A stretch of DNA of 64,000 bases from Candidatus Caldilinea saccharophila. Its GTDB lineage: Bacteria; Chloroflexota; Anaerolineae; Caldilineales; Caldilineaceae. The DNA lies in assembly GCA_016710365.1 (NCBI GenBank), contig JADJVW010000060.1, positions 1 to 64,000 on the forward strand. The letters run 5' to 3'. This document shows positions 12,652 through 20,314 of this stretch, piece after piece. The position numbers were made by a program, and so were the translations under genes. A model generated the notes under the pieces. That model was not told the DNA's origin, made no database searches, and saw only the letters and a list, made by a program, of their open reading frames with translations. Position 1 is the stretch's first letter. The number at the start of each line of letters is the position of its first letter.

Positions 12652-15330
12652 TTATGGCGACTGGTTACTCTGAAACGCGTCCACCCGGATCGATGCGTCC
12701 CCTGACCGAACGGTGGCCGCCCCCGCGACCGGCTCGCCCTCGATCCAGAAGCGATGCGCGCCGAGCTGCATCTCCCACCAACTGCTGATACGCGCGGCGT
12801 CTTGCAGCGTCGCAAGCACTTTGCCGTCAACCATCAGCCGCAGCGTCGCCCACGAACTGCCATTCGCAGTCAGCCCTTCGATGCGCAAGCGCTGGCTGCG
12901 CGCCGGCAGGCCAGGATGCAATTGATAAGCTGCAAAGCTGTCCGGCTGGGTCAACATCAGCGGCGCTGTTGTCTCTTTAAGATAGACGTTGGCGGTTCTC
13001 TGAAAGTTTCCATCCGTTGCGCCGACAGGATTGGCCGCCATCTGCATCGCCACGGCAGGCGGCGCGATGGCAATGCCCTGCGCCGTCATCCAGTCGTGAT
13101 AGATGGGCGGCAGCAACCAGAAGACTTTGGCGCCGCGGCGATTTTCCGGCGTGGCTGCCGTGGCAGGCAATCCCGTCGCCAGGTCGAGTTCAACGCGGCG
13201 GAACTGATCGTCCGGCTGCGCGGGCTGTGTGCCGTCGATGAATAGCTCGCGGCGCGTGCGCGGGCAGTCGGGCGTGGGCAACATCCCGCTCGGCGCGCAG
13301 ATCTCGACCGCAACCAGCCCCTCTGGCTGGGCAAAGGCGCGCGGCGCGCGCGGGTGCGCCAGCCGCATAAGATCATGCCAGATCGGCCCGGCGCCGTCCA
13401 CACCGCTGACGCCGGCCATCGCCGCGTTGTCGGCGTTCCCCACCCACACGCCGACCAGCCGCTGTGTGGAATATCCGACGGTCCAGTTATCGCGCCAGTC
13501 GGTCGTCGTGCCCGTTTTTGCGGCGGCCGGGAAAGGCAGATTGAGCACCGAGTTGACGCCAAACGCCGGTGCACGCGCCACGTTGTCGGCAAGGATGTCG
13601 GTGATGAGGTACGCGGTTTGGGGGGAGAGGATCGGTTGGCCGGGGGAGTGGAGATTGCGGGATTGCGGGATTGGGGGATTGGGGGATTGCGGCGCGTCTG
13701 CGTCCCGCTCTCCAATCTCCAATCTCCCAATCTCTAAATCTCTCAATCCCTCTATTCTCAAAACCGCCCGCGGCGTCAGCGTCAGCCCGTCGTCGAAAAT
13801 GCCATACGCCGCAGTCAGATCCAACAGGCGCACGTCGCCGCCGCCCAGCGTCAGCGCAAGGCCGTAGCGACCGGTGAAGGTATCGATGCCGGCCTGACCG
13901 GCAAGCTGGCGCAGCGTTTCCACGCCGATGCGGTCGAGCGTGGCGACGGCGGGAACGTTGTAGCTGTTCGCCAGCGCCGCGCGCACGCTCACCGGGCCAT
14001 GGTACTGGCGGTCGTAGTTCTGCGGGCGATAGGGCGCCCAACTCCCGTCGACATTTTCGACTTGGAAAGTGGTCGGCAGGTCGGGCAGGATGCTGGCCGT
14101 GGTCAGCGGCGGCTGGCCGGCGCGTGCGCTCCAGCGCGGGTCGAGCGCGGCGGCGTAGGTGAAAGGCTTGATCGCGCTGCCCGGCTGACGCTTCACCAGC
14201 GCCGCGTTGACGTTGCCGCTAATCGTCGCGCTGAAATAATCCGGGCTGCCGACCATGCTCAGAATCTCGCCGGTGGCGCTGTCGAGCACCACCGCGGCGG
14301 CGTTATCGACGCGGCGGCTGTGCGCGGCCGGGTCGTCGCACGCGGTGGCGCCCTGACAGGTCAACTGCGCCAGGCGACGCGTGACGGCTGCTTCCGCCTG
14401 GCGTTGCAAGTCGAGGTCGAGCGTGGTGTAGACGCGCAGCCCGCCTTCCCGCAGCCGCGCCGCGCCCACCTGCTGCACCAGGAGATCCTGCACATACATC
14501 ACAAAGTGGGGCGCTTCGATGTCAAAGAGCCGCGAACGATATTGCAGCGGCTCGCGTGCGATCTCCTCCATCGCGGCGACATCAAGATAGCCGGCCTCCT
14601 TCATCAGCCGCAGCACCGTGAGTTGGCGGCCTTTGGCGGCCGCTGGGTCGAGCAAGGGATTGTAGCCGGTGGGGTATTGCACCAATCCGGCCAGGAGCGC
14701 ACATTCAGCGGTGCTCAGTTGCGCCGCGGGTTTTGCAAAGAAAATTTGCGCGGCCGCCTCCAAACCAAAGGCAAAATTGCCGTAATAAGTCTGGTTGAGA
14801 TAAAGCGCCAGCAATTGATCTTTATCGTAGTGGCGCTCAAGCTGCCAGGCCAGATAAGTTTCGCGCAGCTTGCGCCGATAGCTGGTCTGGTAGCGCTCTG
14901 TTTCGCCCATGAGCAGGTTGCGCGCAAGCTGCTGCGTCAACGTGCTGGCGCCGGACGAGACGCCGCCGCTGCGCAGGTTTTGCCAGATTGCGCGCGCGAT
15001 CGCCAGCGGGTCGACGCCAGGATGGTAGAAAAAGCGGCTGTCCTCGGTGGCGACCGTCGCCTGCACACACGCACGTGGCATGTGGCTCAGGGTGAGATCA
15101 AGCTGCTTGCCGGCGTCGGGGTCAAGCACTTCGTAAAGCAACTTGCCGTTGCGGTCGAGAATCTGCGTCGTCGGCCGCGCGGTGCGCAATTCCAGCGCCG
15201 TCACCGCGGGTAGATCGGCCAGCAGCCCCTGGAAAATCATCAGGCTCATCAGCGCGACGATCGCCGTCCCCGCCAGCATCAGGCGCAGCGCATGTCGTTT
15301 GAACAGCGCAACCCATTTCCTACGCGTCAT
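12652..15330 (-). CDS. pbpC: Penicillin-binding protein 1C-like bifunctional peptidoglycan synthase
   Basis: The 892-residue protein polymerises and cross-links peptidoglycan. A membrane anchor lies at residues 13-35. The GT51 glycosyltransferase domain has the catalytic Glu96 in EDSRFFYHPG and the GASTLTQQLARNLL motif (127-140). The transpeptidase domain has S385-x-x-K388 (GSAIKPF), S456-Y-N and K605-T-G (KTGTTTDWRDNW), so all catalytic residues are present. A C-terminal extension follows, as in PbpC. Residues about 527-565 are encoded by an AATCTC-type repeat inserted in frame between conserved blocks. The downstream A2M gene is the usual partner of pbpC. The start ATG 15330 lies just upstream of the anchor. 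Confidence 0.9.
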   Translation of the reverse strand: MTRRKWVALFKRHALRLMLAGTAIVALMSLMIFQGLLADLPAVTALELRTARPTTQILDRNGKLLYEVLDPDAGKQLDLTLSHMPRACVQATVATEDSRFFYHPGVDPLAIARAIWQNLRSGGVSSGASTLTQQLARNLLMGETERYQTSYRRKLRETYLAWQLERHYDKDQLLALYLNQTYYGNFAFGLEAAAQIFFAKPAAQLSTAECALLAGLVQYPTGYNPLLDPAAAKGRQLTVLRLMKEAGYLDVAAMEEIAREPLQYRSRLFDIEAPHFVMYVQDLLVQQVGAARLREGGLRVYTTLDLDLQRQAEAAVTRRLAQLTCQGATACDDPAAHSRRVDNAAAVVLDSATGEILSMVGSPDYFSATISGNVNAALVKRQPGSAIKPFTYAAALDPRWSARAGQPPLTTASILPDLPTTFQVENVDGSWAPYRPQNYDRQYHGPVSVRAALANSYNVPAVATLDRIGVETLRQLAGQAGIDTFTGRYGLALTLGGGDVRLLDLTAAYGIFDDGLTLTPRAVLRIEGLRDLEIGRLEIGERDADAPQSPNPPIPQSRNLHSPGQPILSPQTAYLITDILADNVARAPAFGVNSVLNLPFPAAAKTGTTTDWRDNWTVGYSTQRLVGVWVGNADNAAMAGVSGVDGAGPIWHDLMRLAHPRAPRAFAQPEGLVAVEICAPSGMLPTPDCPRTRRELFIDGTQPAQPDDQFRRVELDLATGLPATAATPENRRGAKVFWLLPPIYHDWMTAQGIAIAPPAVAMQMAANPVGATDGNFQRTANVYLKETTAPLMLTQPDSFAAYQLHPGLPARSQRLRIEGLTANGSSWATLRLMVDGKVLATLQDAARISSWWEMQLGAHRFWIEGEPVAGAATVRSGDASIRVDAFQSNQSP
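13652..13750. repeat. AATCTC-type hairpin repeat inside pbpC
   Basis: The left arm consists of GATTGCGG/GATTGGGG words and the right arm of CCAATCTCC and CTCAATC words; about 99 bases, a multiple of three, with no stop in the pbpC frame. It translates into low-complexity text such as RLEIGERDADAPQSPNP. The same word family is intergenic elsewhere (5938, 48868, 59545). Confidence 0.75.
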
Positions 15331-15636
15331 CTACATTTCTCCTACGCTGAGTAACGGCGCGCACAGGGGAACTTGTTCCCGCAAATGGGTGATCTTCCCC
15401 ATGCACGCCCTATATTCCCCAAAGATTCACCCCATCACGTTTACTGAATTTTCTTGGATGAACGCCCCATCTTTGTAGGGGAGCCCAATCGGCAAATAGG
15501 GAGGCAAGATGGGGCGCAGGCTGGATGTTGGCGCGCATCAAACGTGCTAAGGTGGATGCAAGCGAATTGAGGCCGAGACGACGCCCATTTACGAGGCGCG
15601 GAGAAGGCTCCAAAGTGACACTCGAAGGGGGCAAGC
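15331..15636. other. Intergenic region, no gene seen
   Basis: This is the divergent space between pbpC and the cytochrome locus. Short frames exist but none shows a recognisable protein or a good ribosome site. Promoters for both directions are expected here; I could not pick one by eye. Confidence 0.5.
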
Positions 15637-15762
15637 ATGACGCTTTACGAGTTTTCCATCATTGCACTGGCGTTGACTGTGCTGGGCGCGTTGCGTTTTG
15701 GGGTGCCGGCGCTGGTGATGTGGCTGGTCAATATGTTCAGTCATCGCTACACGCACGCATGA
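15637..15762 (+). CDS. Small single-pass membrane protein (41 aa)
   Basis: ATG 15637 follows GAAGGGGGC at good spacing and opens a 41-residue frame. MTLYEFSIIALALTVLG followed by RFGVPALVMWLVNMF is a continuous hydrophobic helix pair or one long helix, ending in the polar tail SHRYTHA. I do not recognise a family. It precedes the multiheme cytochrome gene by about 150 bases on the same strand, so it may be a small accessory subunit of that membrane complex. The call rests on start context and hydrophobicity only. Confidence 0.5.
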   Translation: MTLYEFSIIALALTVLGALRFGVPALVMWLVNMFSHRYTHA

Positions 15763-15908
15763 TCTGGTTGAAAGCGATGGATGTGCACTTGTTGCGCAGG
15801 TTTTTAATTTTCATCCGGGAGTTGGGTGCGGGGTGCGAACACAACGTCGGGCTGACAGCCCGACCTACGCGACAAATTTCTGGATAAACCGGTAGTTAGG
15901 GGTAATTT

Positions 15909-16770
15909 ATGGGGCAACGAACAACTCTGCACTTAAATCGGTGGTATGTGCTGTGCGCGCTGCTGCTGGCTTGTGTATGCTGTCTGGCATTTACGCCGAC
16001 GGCCAGGGCGCAGACGCAGACGGATGAAGAAGGCTGTGGCTGTCACAGCATCGAACGTGAAACGTGGGAGATGTCCACGCATGGACAGATCAGCGAGCAT
16101 GGGGCGCCAGTGACAACGTGTGAGACCTGTCATGGCGCCTATACGCGCGGGCACCCTGAGGAAGATATGATTCCGCTGGACAGCGATTCCTCGGTCTGTA
16201 TTGAATGCCACGCGGAGATCTCGCACAACTGGGAAGACACCGTGCACGCCGAGGCTGGCGTCCAGTGCATTAGCTGTCACATGGCGCATTCGCAGGATTT
16301 GCGGCTCAGCGAGAAGACCCTCTGCGAGAGCTGCCACCGCGACGCGCTGGATGACTCGCTGCACACGGCGCACTGGCTAGGTGATGTCGCGTGCACTGAC
16401 TGCCACATGGTCGATCAAGTCCCGGCAGTGGGCGAGCAGCTTGCCGCCGCCGACCCAGCGTTGGCCGTGCTGACCGCACCGCGACATGATTTTGTCGCCA
16501 TCGCCAGCCAGAACTGTCTCGACTGTCACGCCGAACAGGTGCGCACCACTTCCAGCGGGGCAAGCGAAAATGCGCTGCGTCGTCACGACGTGATCGAAGC
16601 CGCTGCGGAAGCGCCGGCCTTGCGCGCCCAGTTGAATCAGGCAGAGCAGGCCCGCACGCACCACCTTTTTCGTCCCGATGAGCCTTGGCTTTGGCGTGAG
16701 CATCGGCGGCTTGTTGGGCATCGCGTTCGTTCTAGTGGCGGCGCGCTGGGGCCGGAAAGGGGGCCTGTGA
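15909..16770 (+). CDS. Membrane-anchored multiheme cytochrome c (frameshifted near 16655)
   Basis: A signal sequence (WYVLCALLLACVCCLAF) leads into a periplasmic domain with six CxxCH haem sites (CETCH, CIECH, CISCH, CESCH, CTDCH, CLDCH) and a first, non-standard CGCH. After the last site the frame must shift once near 16655; the other frame then gives a C-terminal helix, LGFGVSIGGLLGIAFVLVAA, and the stop TGA at 16768, which overlaps the next start (TGATG). The protein would be about 286 residues. It is the likely electron entry or exit subunit of the cytochrome/FeS/NrfD module, comparable in architecture to NrfB-NrfC-NrfD or Qrc-type quinone-linked complexes. Without a catalytic subunit nearby, its redox partner is unknown. 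Confidence 0.8.
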
Positions 16771-17792
16771 TGGAGCGCAAAGCTATCACGACCACGACGA
16801 CGCAGCCCCAGAGTAATCAGCTGTCTCCTGCGTGCGAGCTGCTCAACCGACGTGAGTTTGTGCGGCGCGCGGGGCTGGGCCTCGCGGCGGCCGCTACAGG
16901 CAGCGTGCTGGCGGATCGCAAGCCGGCGCAGGCTTCTAACGCCGCACCCGATGCCGAAACCGCTGACGAGGCGGTGGGCGTGCTGATCGACCTCACGCGC
17001 TGCACGGGCTGTAACTCCTGTGCGTTGGCGTGCAAGGTCGCCAACGACATGCCAAACCCGGAAACGCCGCCACAGGCTTTGAGCAGCAAGGCGCTTACCT
17101 ACGTGGCCACAGAAGCGGACGCCGCAGGACAGCCCACTTACGTCAAACGCCAATGCATGCACTGCCTGCATCCGGCGTGCGTCTCGGCGTGCACCGTCGG
17201 CGCGCTGCGCAAAACCCCGGAAGGGCCGGTGGTCTACGATGCGCAAAAATGCATCGGCTGCCGTTACTGCCAATATGCCTGTCCCTTTGGCGTACCTACG
17301 TATGACTGGGACAATCCACTGGGGCTGATCCATAAATGCCAACTGTGTTTTCAGCAGCGTGCGGCCGAAGGACAGCCGCCCGCCTGTGTGGCGGCATGTC
17401 CCAACGGCGCGTTGCGCTTTGGCAAGCGCAACGAATTGCTGGCGCAGGCGCACGCGCAGATCGCACGCCGCCCGCAATCCTACATCGATCACATCTACGG
17501 CGAGCACGAAGCGGGCGGCGCCTCGATGCTCTATCTCTCCGCCGTGCCTTTTGCGCAATTGAATTTCCCGCAACTGGCCGGTGGGACGATCTCACAGACA
17601 GCCGAAACCGTGATGGGCTTGACGCCGGCGCTTGCGCTCAGCGTTGCCACACTGGCGACCGGACTGCATCTGATCCTGCGCCGCCGGCAGCTTAAGGCAG
17701 ACGAGGCGGCGGCGGTTCGGGCGGACGAGACGTCCGCGCCCCAGGGGGATGAAGCCGGGCGCGTGGCGTGGCAGGAAAAGAAGGAGAATTGA
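16770..17792 (+). CDS. TAT-exported 4Fe-4S protein with C-terminal membrane anchor (HybA/NrfC-like)
   Basis: The 340-residue product starts at ATG 16770, overlapping the cytochrome stop. A twin-arginine signal, NRREFVRRAGLGLAAAA, targets it folded to the outer face of the membrane. Four ferredoxin-type cysteine groups follow: CTGCNSCALAC, CMHCLHPACVSAC, CIGCRYCQYAC and CQLCFQQ..CVAAC, the arrangement of HybA/DmsB/NrfC electron-transfer subunits that carry four clusters. A C-terminal helix (LALSVATLATGLHLIL) anchors it, as in HybA. The NrfD gene starts 3 bases after its stop, so the two are co-translated and surely form a complex that passes electrons between quinone and the cytochrome. Confidence 0.88.
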   Translation: MERKAITTTTTQPQSNQLSPACELLNRREFVRRAGLGLAAAATGSVLADRKPAQASNAAPDAETADEAVGVLIDLTRCTGCNSCALACKVANDMPNPETPPQALSSKALTYVATEADAAGQPTYVKRQCMHCLHPACVSACTVGALRKTPEGPVVYDAQKCIGCRYCQYACPFGVPTYDWDNPLGLIHKCQLCFQQRAAEGQPPACVAACPNGALRFGKRNELLAQAHAQIARRPQSYIDHIYGEHEAGGASMLYLSAVPFAQLNFPQLAGGTISQTAETVMGLTPALALSVATLATGLHLILRRRQLKADEAAAVRADETSAPQGDEAGRVAWQEKKEN

Positions 17793-17795
17793 CCC

Positions 17796-18981
17796 ATGGC
17801 AATTCGTGGCGCATCGTTGCGTGCCAACGCTTCCACCACCGCAACCGAGCTTGTCTGGCCGGCGATCCGGCGGTTCGACATCCTGTTGGGCGTGCTGGGC
17901 TTTTTGACGCTGGCCGGTGTGGTGGCCGGCGTGGGACGCCTGCTGCTCGGGCTGGGCGCAACCACCGGCCTGAGTGACGTGTATTCGTGGGGCATCTGGA
18001 TCGGCTTCGACTTTGGGCTGATCGCCTTTGCCGGCGCCGGTTTCACGATGGCCGCGGTGGTGCACGTCTTTCATCGCGAGCACTATCACGCGGCGCTGTG
18101 GCCCGCGATCCTGGCCGGGTTGATGGGCTACACGGCTGTGCTGGCGTTGCTGGTGCTCGACTTAGGGCGGCCTGATCACTTCTACAACTTCATCCTTTAC
18201 TGGAACGTGCATTCGCCGCTTTTCGAGATCAGTTGCTGCGTGCTGTTCTACACAACGGTATTGGTGCTGGAAACCAGCCCGAACTTCCTGGGCCGCCTGA
18301 AGTGGCGCTGGATCAATCCGCTGCTCAAGGGAATCCGCTGGATGATGCTGCCGGTGACGATCATCGGCGTGACGCTCTCGACGCTGCATCAGTCGACGCT
18401 GGGCACGCTTTACCTCAACATGCCGCATCGTCTGCATCCGCTGTGGTGGACGCCATTCCTGCCGATTCTGTTTTATCTGTCTTCGATCATGGCCGGTTTG
18501 AGCCTCGCCACACTGGCCCCGCGCTGCCATGCGCATTTTGCACCGGCCGGAAGATTGTACAGTGGTGCACGGCCTGTGTCGCATGGTGGCGGGGTTCGGC
18601 ATCGTGTACCTTGTGGCCAAAGTAGCCGAAGTCTGGTGGGCGGGCGAGGCTGCGCTGCTGTGGACAGGGTCCGCGGCGCTGCTGTGGTGGGCAGAGTTGG
18701 CGATCGGCGTCGTGGCGCCGGTTACGCTGTGGCTGATCCTGCCATTGCGCCGATCCAGCGCCGTGCAATGGATCACACCAAGCCTGGTGCTGGCTGGGGT
18801 GCTGATGAATCGCTTCGACGCCACCCTGTACGCACAAGTCGTACGCACGGTGGGGGCGGTCTATACGCCTCATGTGCTGGAGTGGATCTCAACGGTTGGC
18901 ATTCTGGCCGCGGCGCTGCTGGCCTGGATCATCGGTATACGCTTCTTCAGCGGTGATGAAGCCGAGCATTCTACGCATTGA
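17796..18981 (+). CDS. NrfD/HybB-type integral membrane quinone-interacting subunit (frameshifted)
   Basis: The start ATG 17796 has AAGGAG 9 bases upstream. The corrected protein is about 394 residues with eight or more hydrophobic helices (for example FDILLGVLGFLTLAGVVAG and WPAILAGLMGYTAVLALLVL). LDLGRPDHFYNFILYWN is characteristic of the NrfD/PsrC family. A run of four C near 18517 has one base too many; removing it joins SLATLA to RAAMRILHRPED and restores the frame to 18981. NrfD proteins bind menaquinol and exchange electrons with the FeS partner, possibly with proton translocation. It is the membrane part of the cytochrome/FeS module upstream. Confidence 0.85.
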
Positions 18982-18984
18982 AAA

Positions 18985-19095
18985 CAATCTTTGACGTAGA
19001 GAGGCACAGAGAAAACGCAGAGGATTGCTGGCAAAAAGCTTTTCGTTTTTCCTCTGCGAATCTCCGCCACGCTGCGCCTCTCCGTCGAGAAAGTT
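18985..19095. repeat. CGCAGAG-type hairpin repeat after nrfD
   Basis: The left arm has GAGAGGCACAGAGAAAACGC and AGAGG; the right arm has CCTCTGCG and GCGCCTCTCCGTC, so the transcript folds into a long imperfect stem around 19035. It begins a few bases after the nrfD stop codon and lies upstream of the Cys-rich gene. Confidence 0.7.
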
Positions 19096-19159
19096 CCTTT
19101 TAATCGACTTTTTAGCACGTGATTTGCAACAGAGCGGGTGGAAAGTAAGAGGACATGCA

Positions 19160-19546
19160 ATGGACGTTTTGATGGAGACGCTTGCTCTGATCAGCCTCTT
19201 TATTTTGCGGCTGGGCATACCGATTGCCGTTACTGTGGCGATTGCTGGCGGGCTGCGCCGGCTTGACGTGCGTTGGCAAGCGGAGGCCGATGCCCAGCGC
19301 ACCAGCCGTGCGGTAGCCGCGGGATTGGTTTCGTCGGCTGCCGTGGCTTCGCCGATGACCGCTGAGCATTCCTGTTGGGAACACAACACCTGCCCGCCCA
19401 AAACGCGCAATGCCTGCGCAGCGTGCACCTGCACCGACATCCCCTGCTGGATGGCGCGGCTGCGCGCCGATGGTAAATTGCCAGCCCGCTGCTACGGGTG
19501 CGCTTTATTCCGCACGCGGCCAGCCGTACAACCCGTCACCGCCTGA
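19160..19546 (+). CDS. Cys-rich single-pass membrane protein
   Basis: The product is 128 residues from ATG 19160 (AGAGGACA upstream). An N-terminal helix (ISLFILRLGIPIAVTVAIAG) is followed by a charged linker and a C-terminal domain rich in cysteine: CWEHNTCPP, CAACTCTDIPCW, then CYGC near the end. The spacing (CWE..C....C.A......PCW......C..C) suggests a small metal- or cluster-binding domain. I do not recognise a named family. It follows the cytochrome/FeS/NrfD genes on the same strand, separated by a hairpin repeat, so it is probably an accessory redox or assembly protein of that complex; this is inference from position. Confidence 0.65.
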   Translation: MDVLMETLALISLFILRLGIPIAVTVAIAGGLRRLDVRWQAEADAQRTSRAVAAGLVSSAAVASPMTAEHSCWEHNTCPPKTRNACAACTCTDIPCWMARLRADGKLPARCYGCALFRTRPAVQPVTA

Positions 19547-19559
19547 AAGTTGCCGGCTT

Positions 19560-19652
19560 GACGCAGAGGCGCGGAGAACGCAGAGGTTCGCAGAGTAACG
19601 ATAACAGCGTTTGATCCGCGTGTATCCGCCCAATCCGCGTCCTCCGCGTTCC
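19560..19652. repeat. Mosaic hairpin repeat (CGCAGAG arm plus ATCCGCG arm)
   Basis: The left part is GACGCAGAGGCGCGGAGAAC-type words; the right part is GATCCGCG, AATCCGCG and CTCCGCG words of a different family. The two arms are not well complementary to each other, unlike the pure copies at 41690 and 49469. It fills the space between two convergent stop codons. Confidence 0.6.
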
Positions 19653-19657
19653 ATCGT

Positions 19658-20314
19658 CTATTCTGGTTGAATCAGCCCGCGCCTGATGGCGTACTTCACC
19701 AACTCCACCCGGCTGTGAACGTCCAACTTGCGCATGATATTCTCGCGGTGACGCTCGACCGTCTTGACGCTGATCACCAGTTCCTCGGCGATCTCGCGGC
19801 TGGTGCTCCCTTCGGCGATCAGCGTCAGCACCTCGATCTCGCGCGCGGTCAGGCCGTCATCCTCGCTGGTGGCCGTCAGCTTTTGCTCGGCAATATCCTT
19901 CATCAAGAAACGCGCCAGCGACGAATAGAGGAAGACATTGCCCTCCGCCACGACCCGGATGGCGGCGACGAGGTCGTCGGGCGCCGCGCGTTTGGGGATG
20001 TAGCCGGACGCACCCGCGTTGAGCATCGCAAAGAAATATTGTTCGTCTTCGTGCATGGTGAGCGCCAGCACCGCGGTCTCCGGGCTGTTTGCCTTGATCT
20101 GGCGCGTCGCTTCGATGCCATTCATGCCCGGCATAGCGACATCCATGATCACCACGTCGGGATGCAACTTCTGCACCGCGACAATGGCTTCGGCGCCGCT
20201 GTCCACCTCGCCAACCACCTGCATGTCAGGTTCGGACTGGAAAAGCATGCGCAGCCCCGTGCGCACAATCGGATGGTCGTCGACGAGCAGCAGATGCAAC
20301 GGTCGATCAGCCAT
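19658..20314 (-). CDS. NarL/FixJ-type response regulator
   Basis: From ATG 20314 the protein is 218 residues. The receiver domain has the acidic pair in LLVDDHPIVRTG, the phosphoacceptor Asp in DVVIMDVAMPGMNG and Lys in YIPKRAAPDD. The C-terminal LuxR-type helix-turn-helix reads LTAREIEVLTLIAEGSTSRE and ISVKTVERHRENIMRKL. I use this start because it begins directly with the receiver domain and overlaps the kinase stop by 8 bases, indicating translational coupling. Phosphorylated by the upstream kinase, it would bind DNA. The neighbouring respiratory genes are plausible targets, but no operator was identified. Confidence 0.92.
   Translation of the reverse strand: MADRPLHLLLVDDHPIVRTGLRMLFQSEPDMQVVGEVDSGAEAIVAVQKLHPDVVIMDVAMPGMNGIEATRQIKANSPETAVLALTMHEDEQYFFAMLNAGASGYIPKRAAPDDLVAAIRVVAEGNVFLYSSLARFLMKDIAEQKLTATSEDDGLTAREIEVLTLIAEGSTSREIAEELVISVKTVERHRENIMRKLDVHSRVELVKYAIRRGLIQPE

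Noticed and set aside
13999..15213. 400-codon plus-strand frame over pbpC
   Set aside because: Antisense of conserved PBP motifs; translated text is Arg/Ala-rich without domains.
15525..15887. 120-codon plus-strand frame upstream of the cytochrome
   Set aside because: No ribosome site or domain; the overlapping 41-codon membrane frame at 15637 has better start context.
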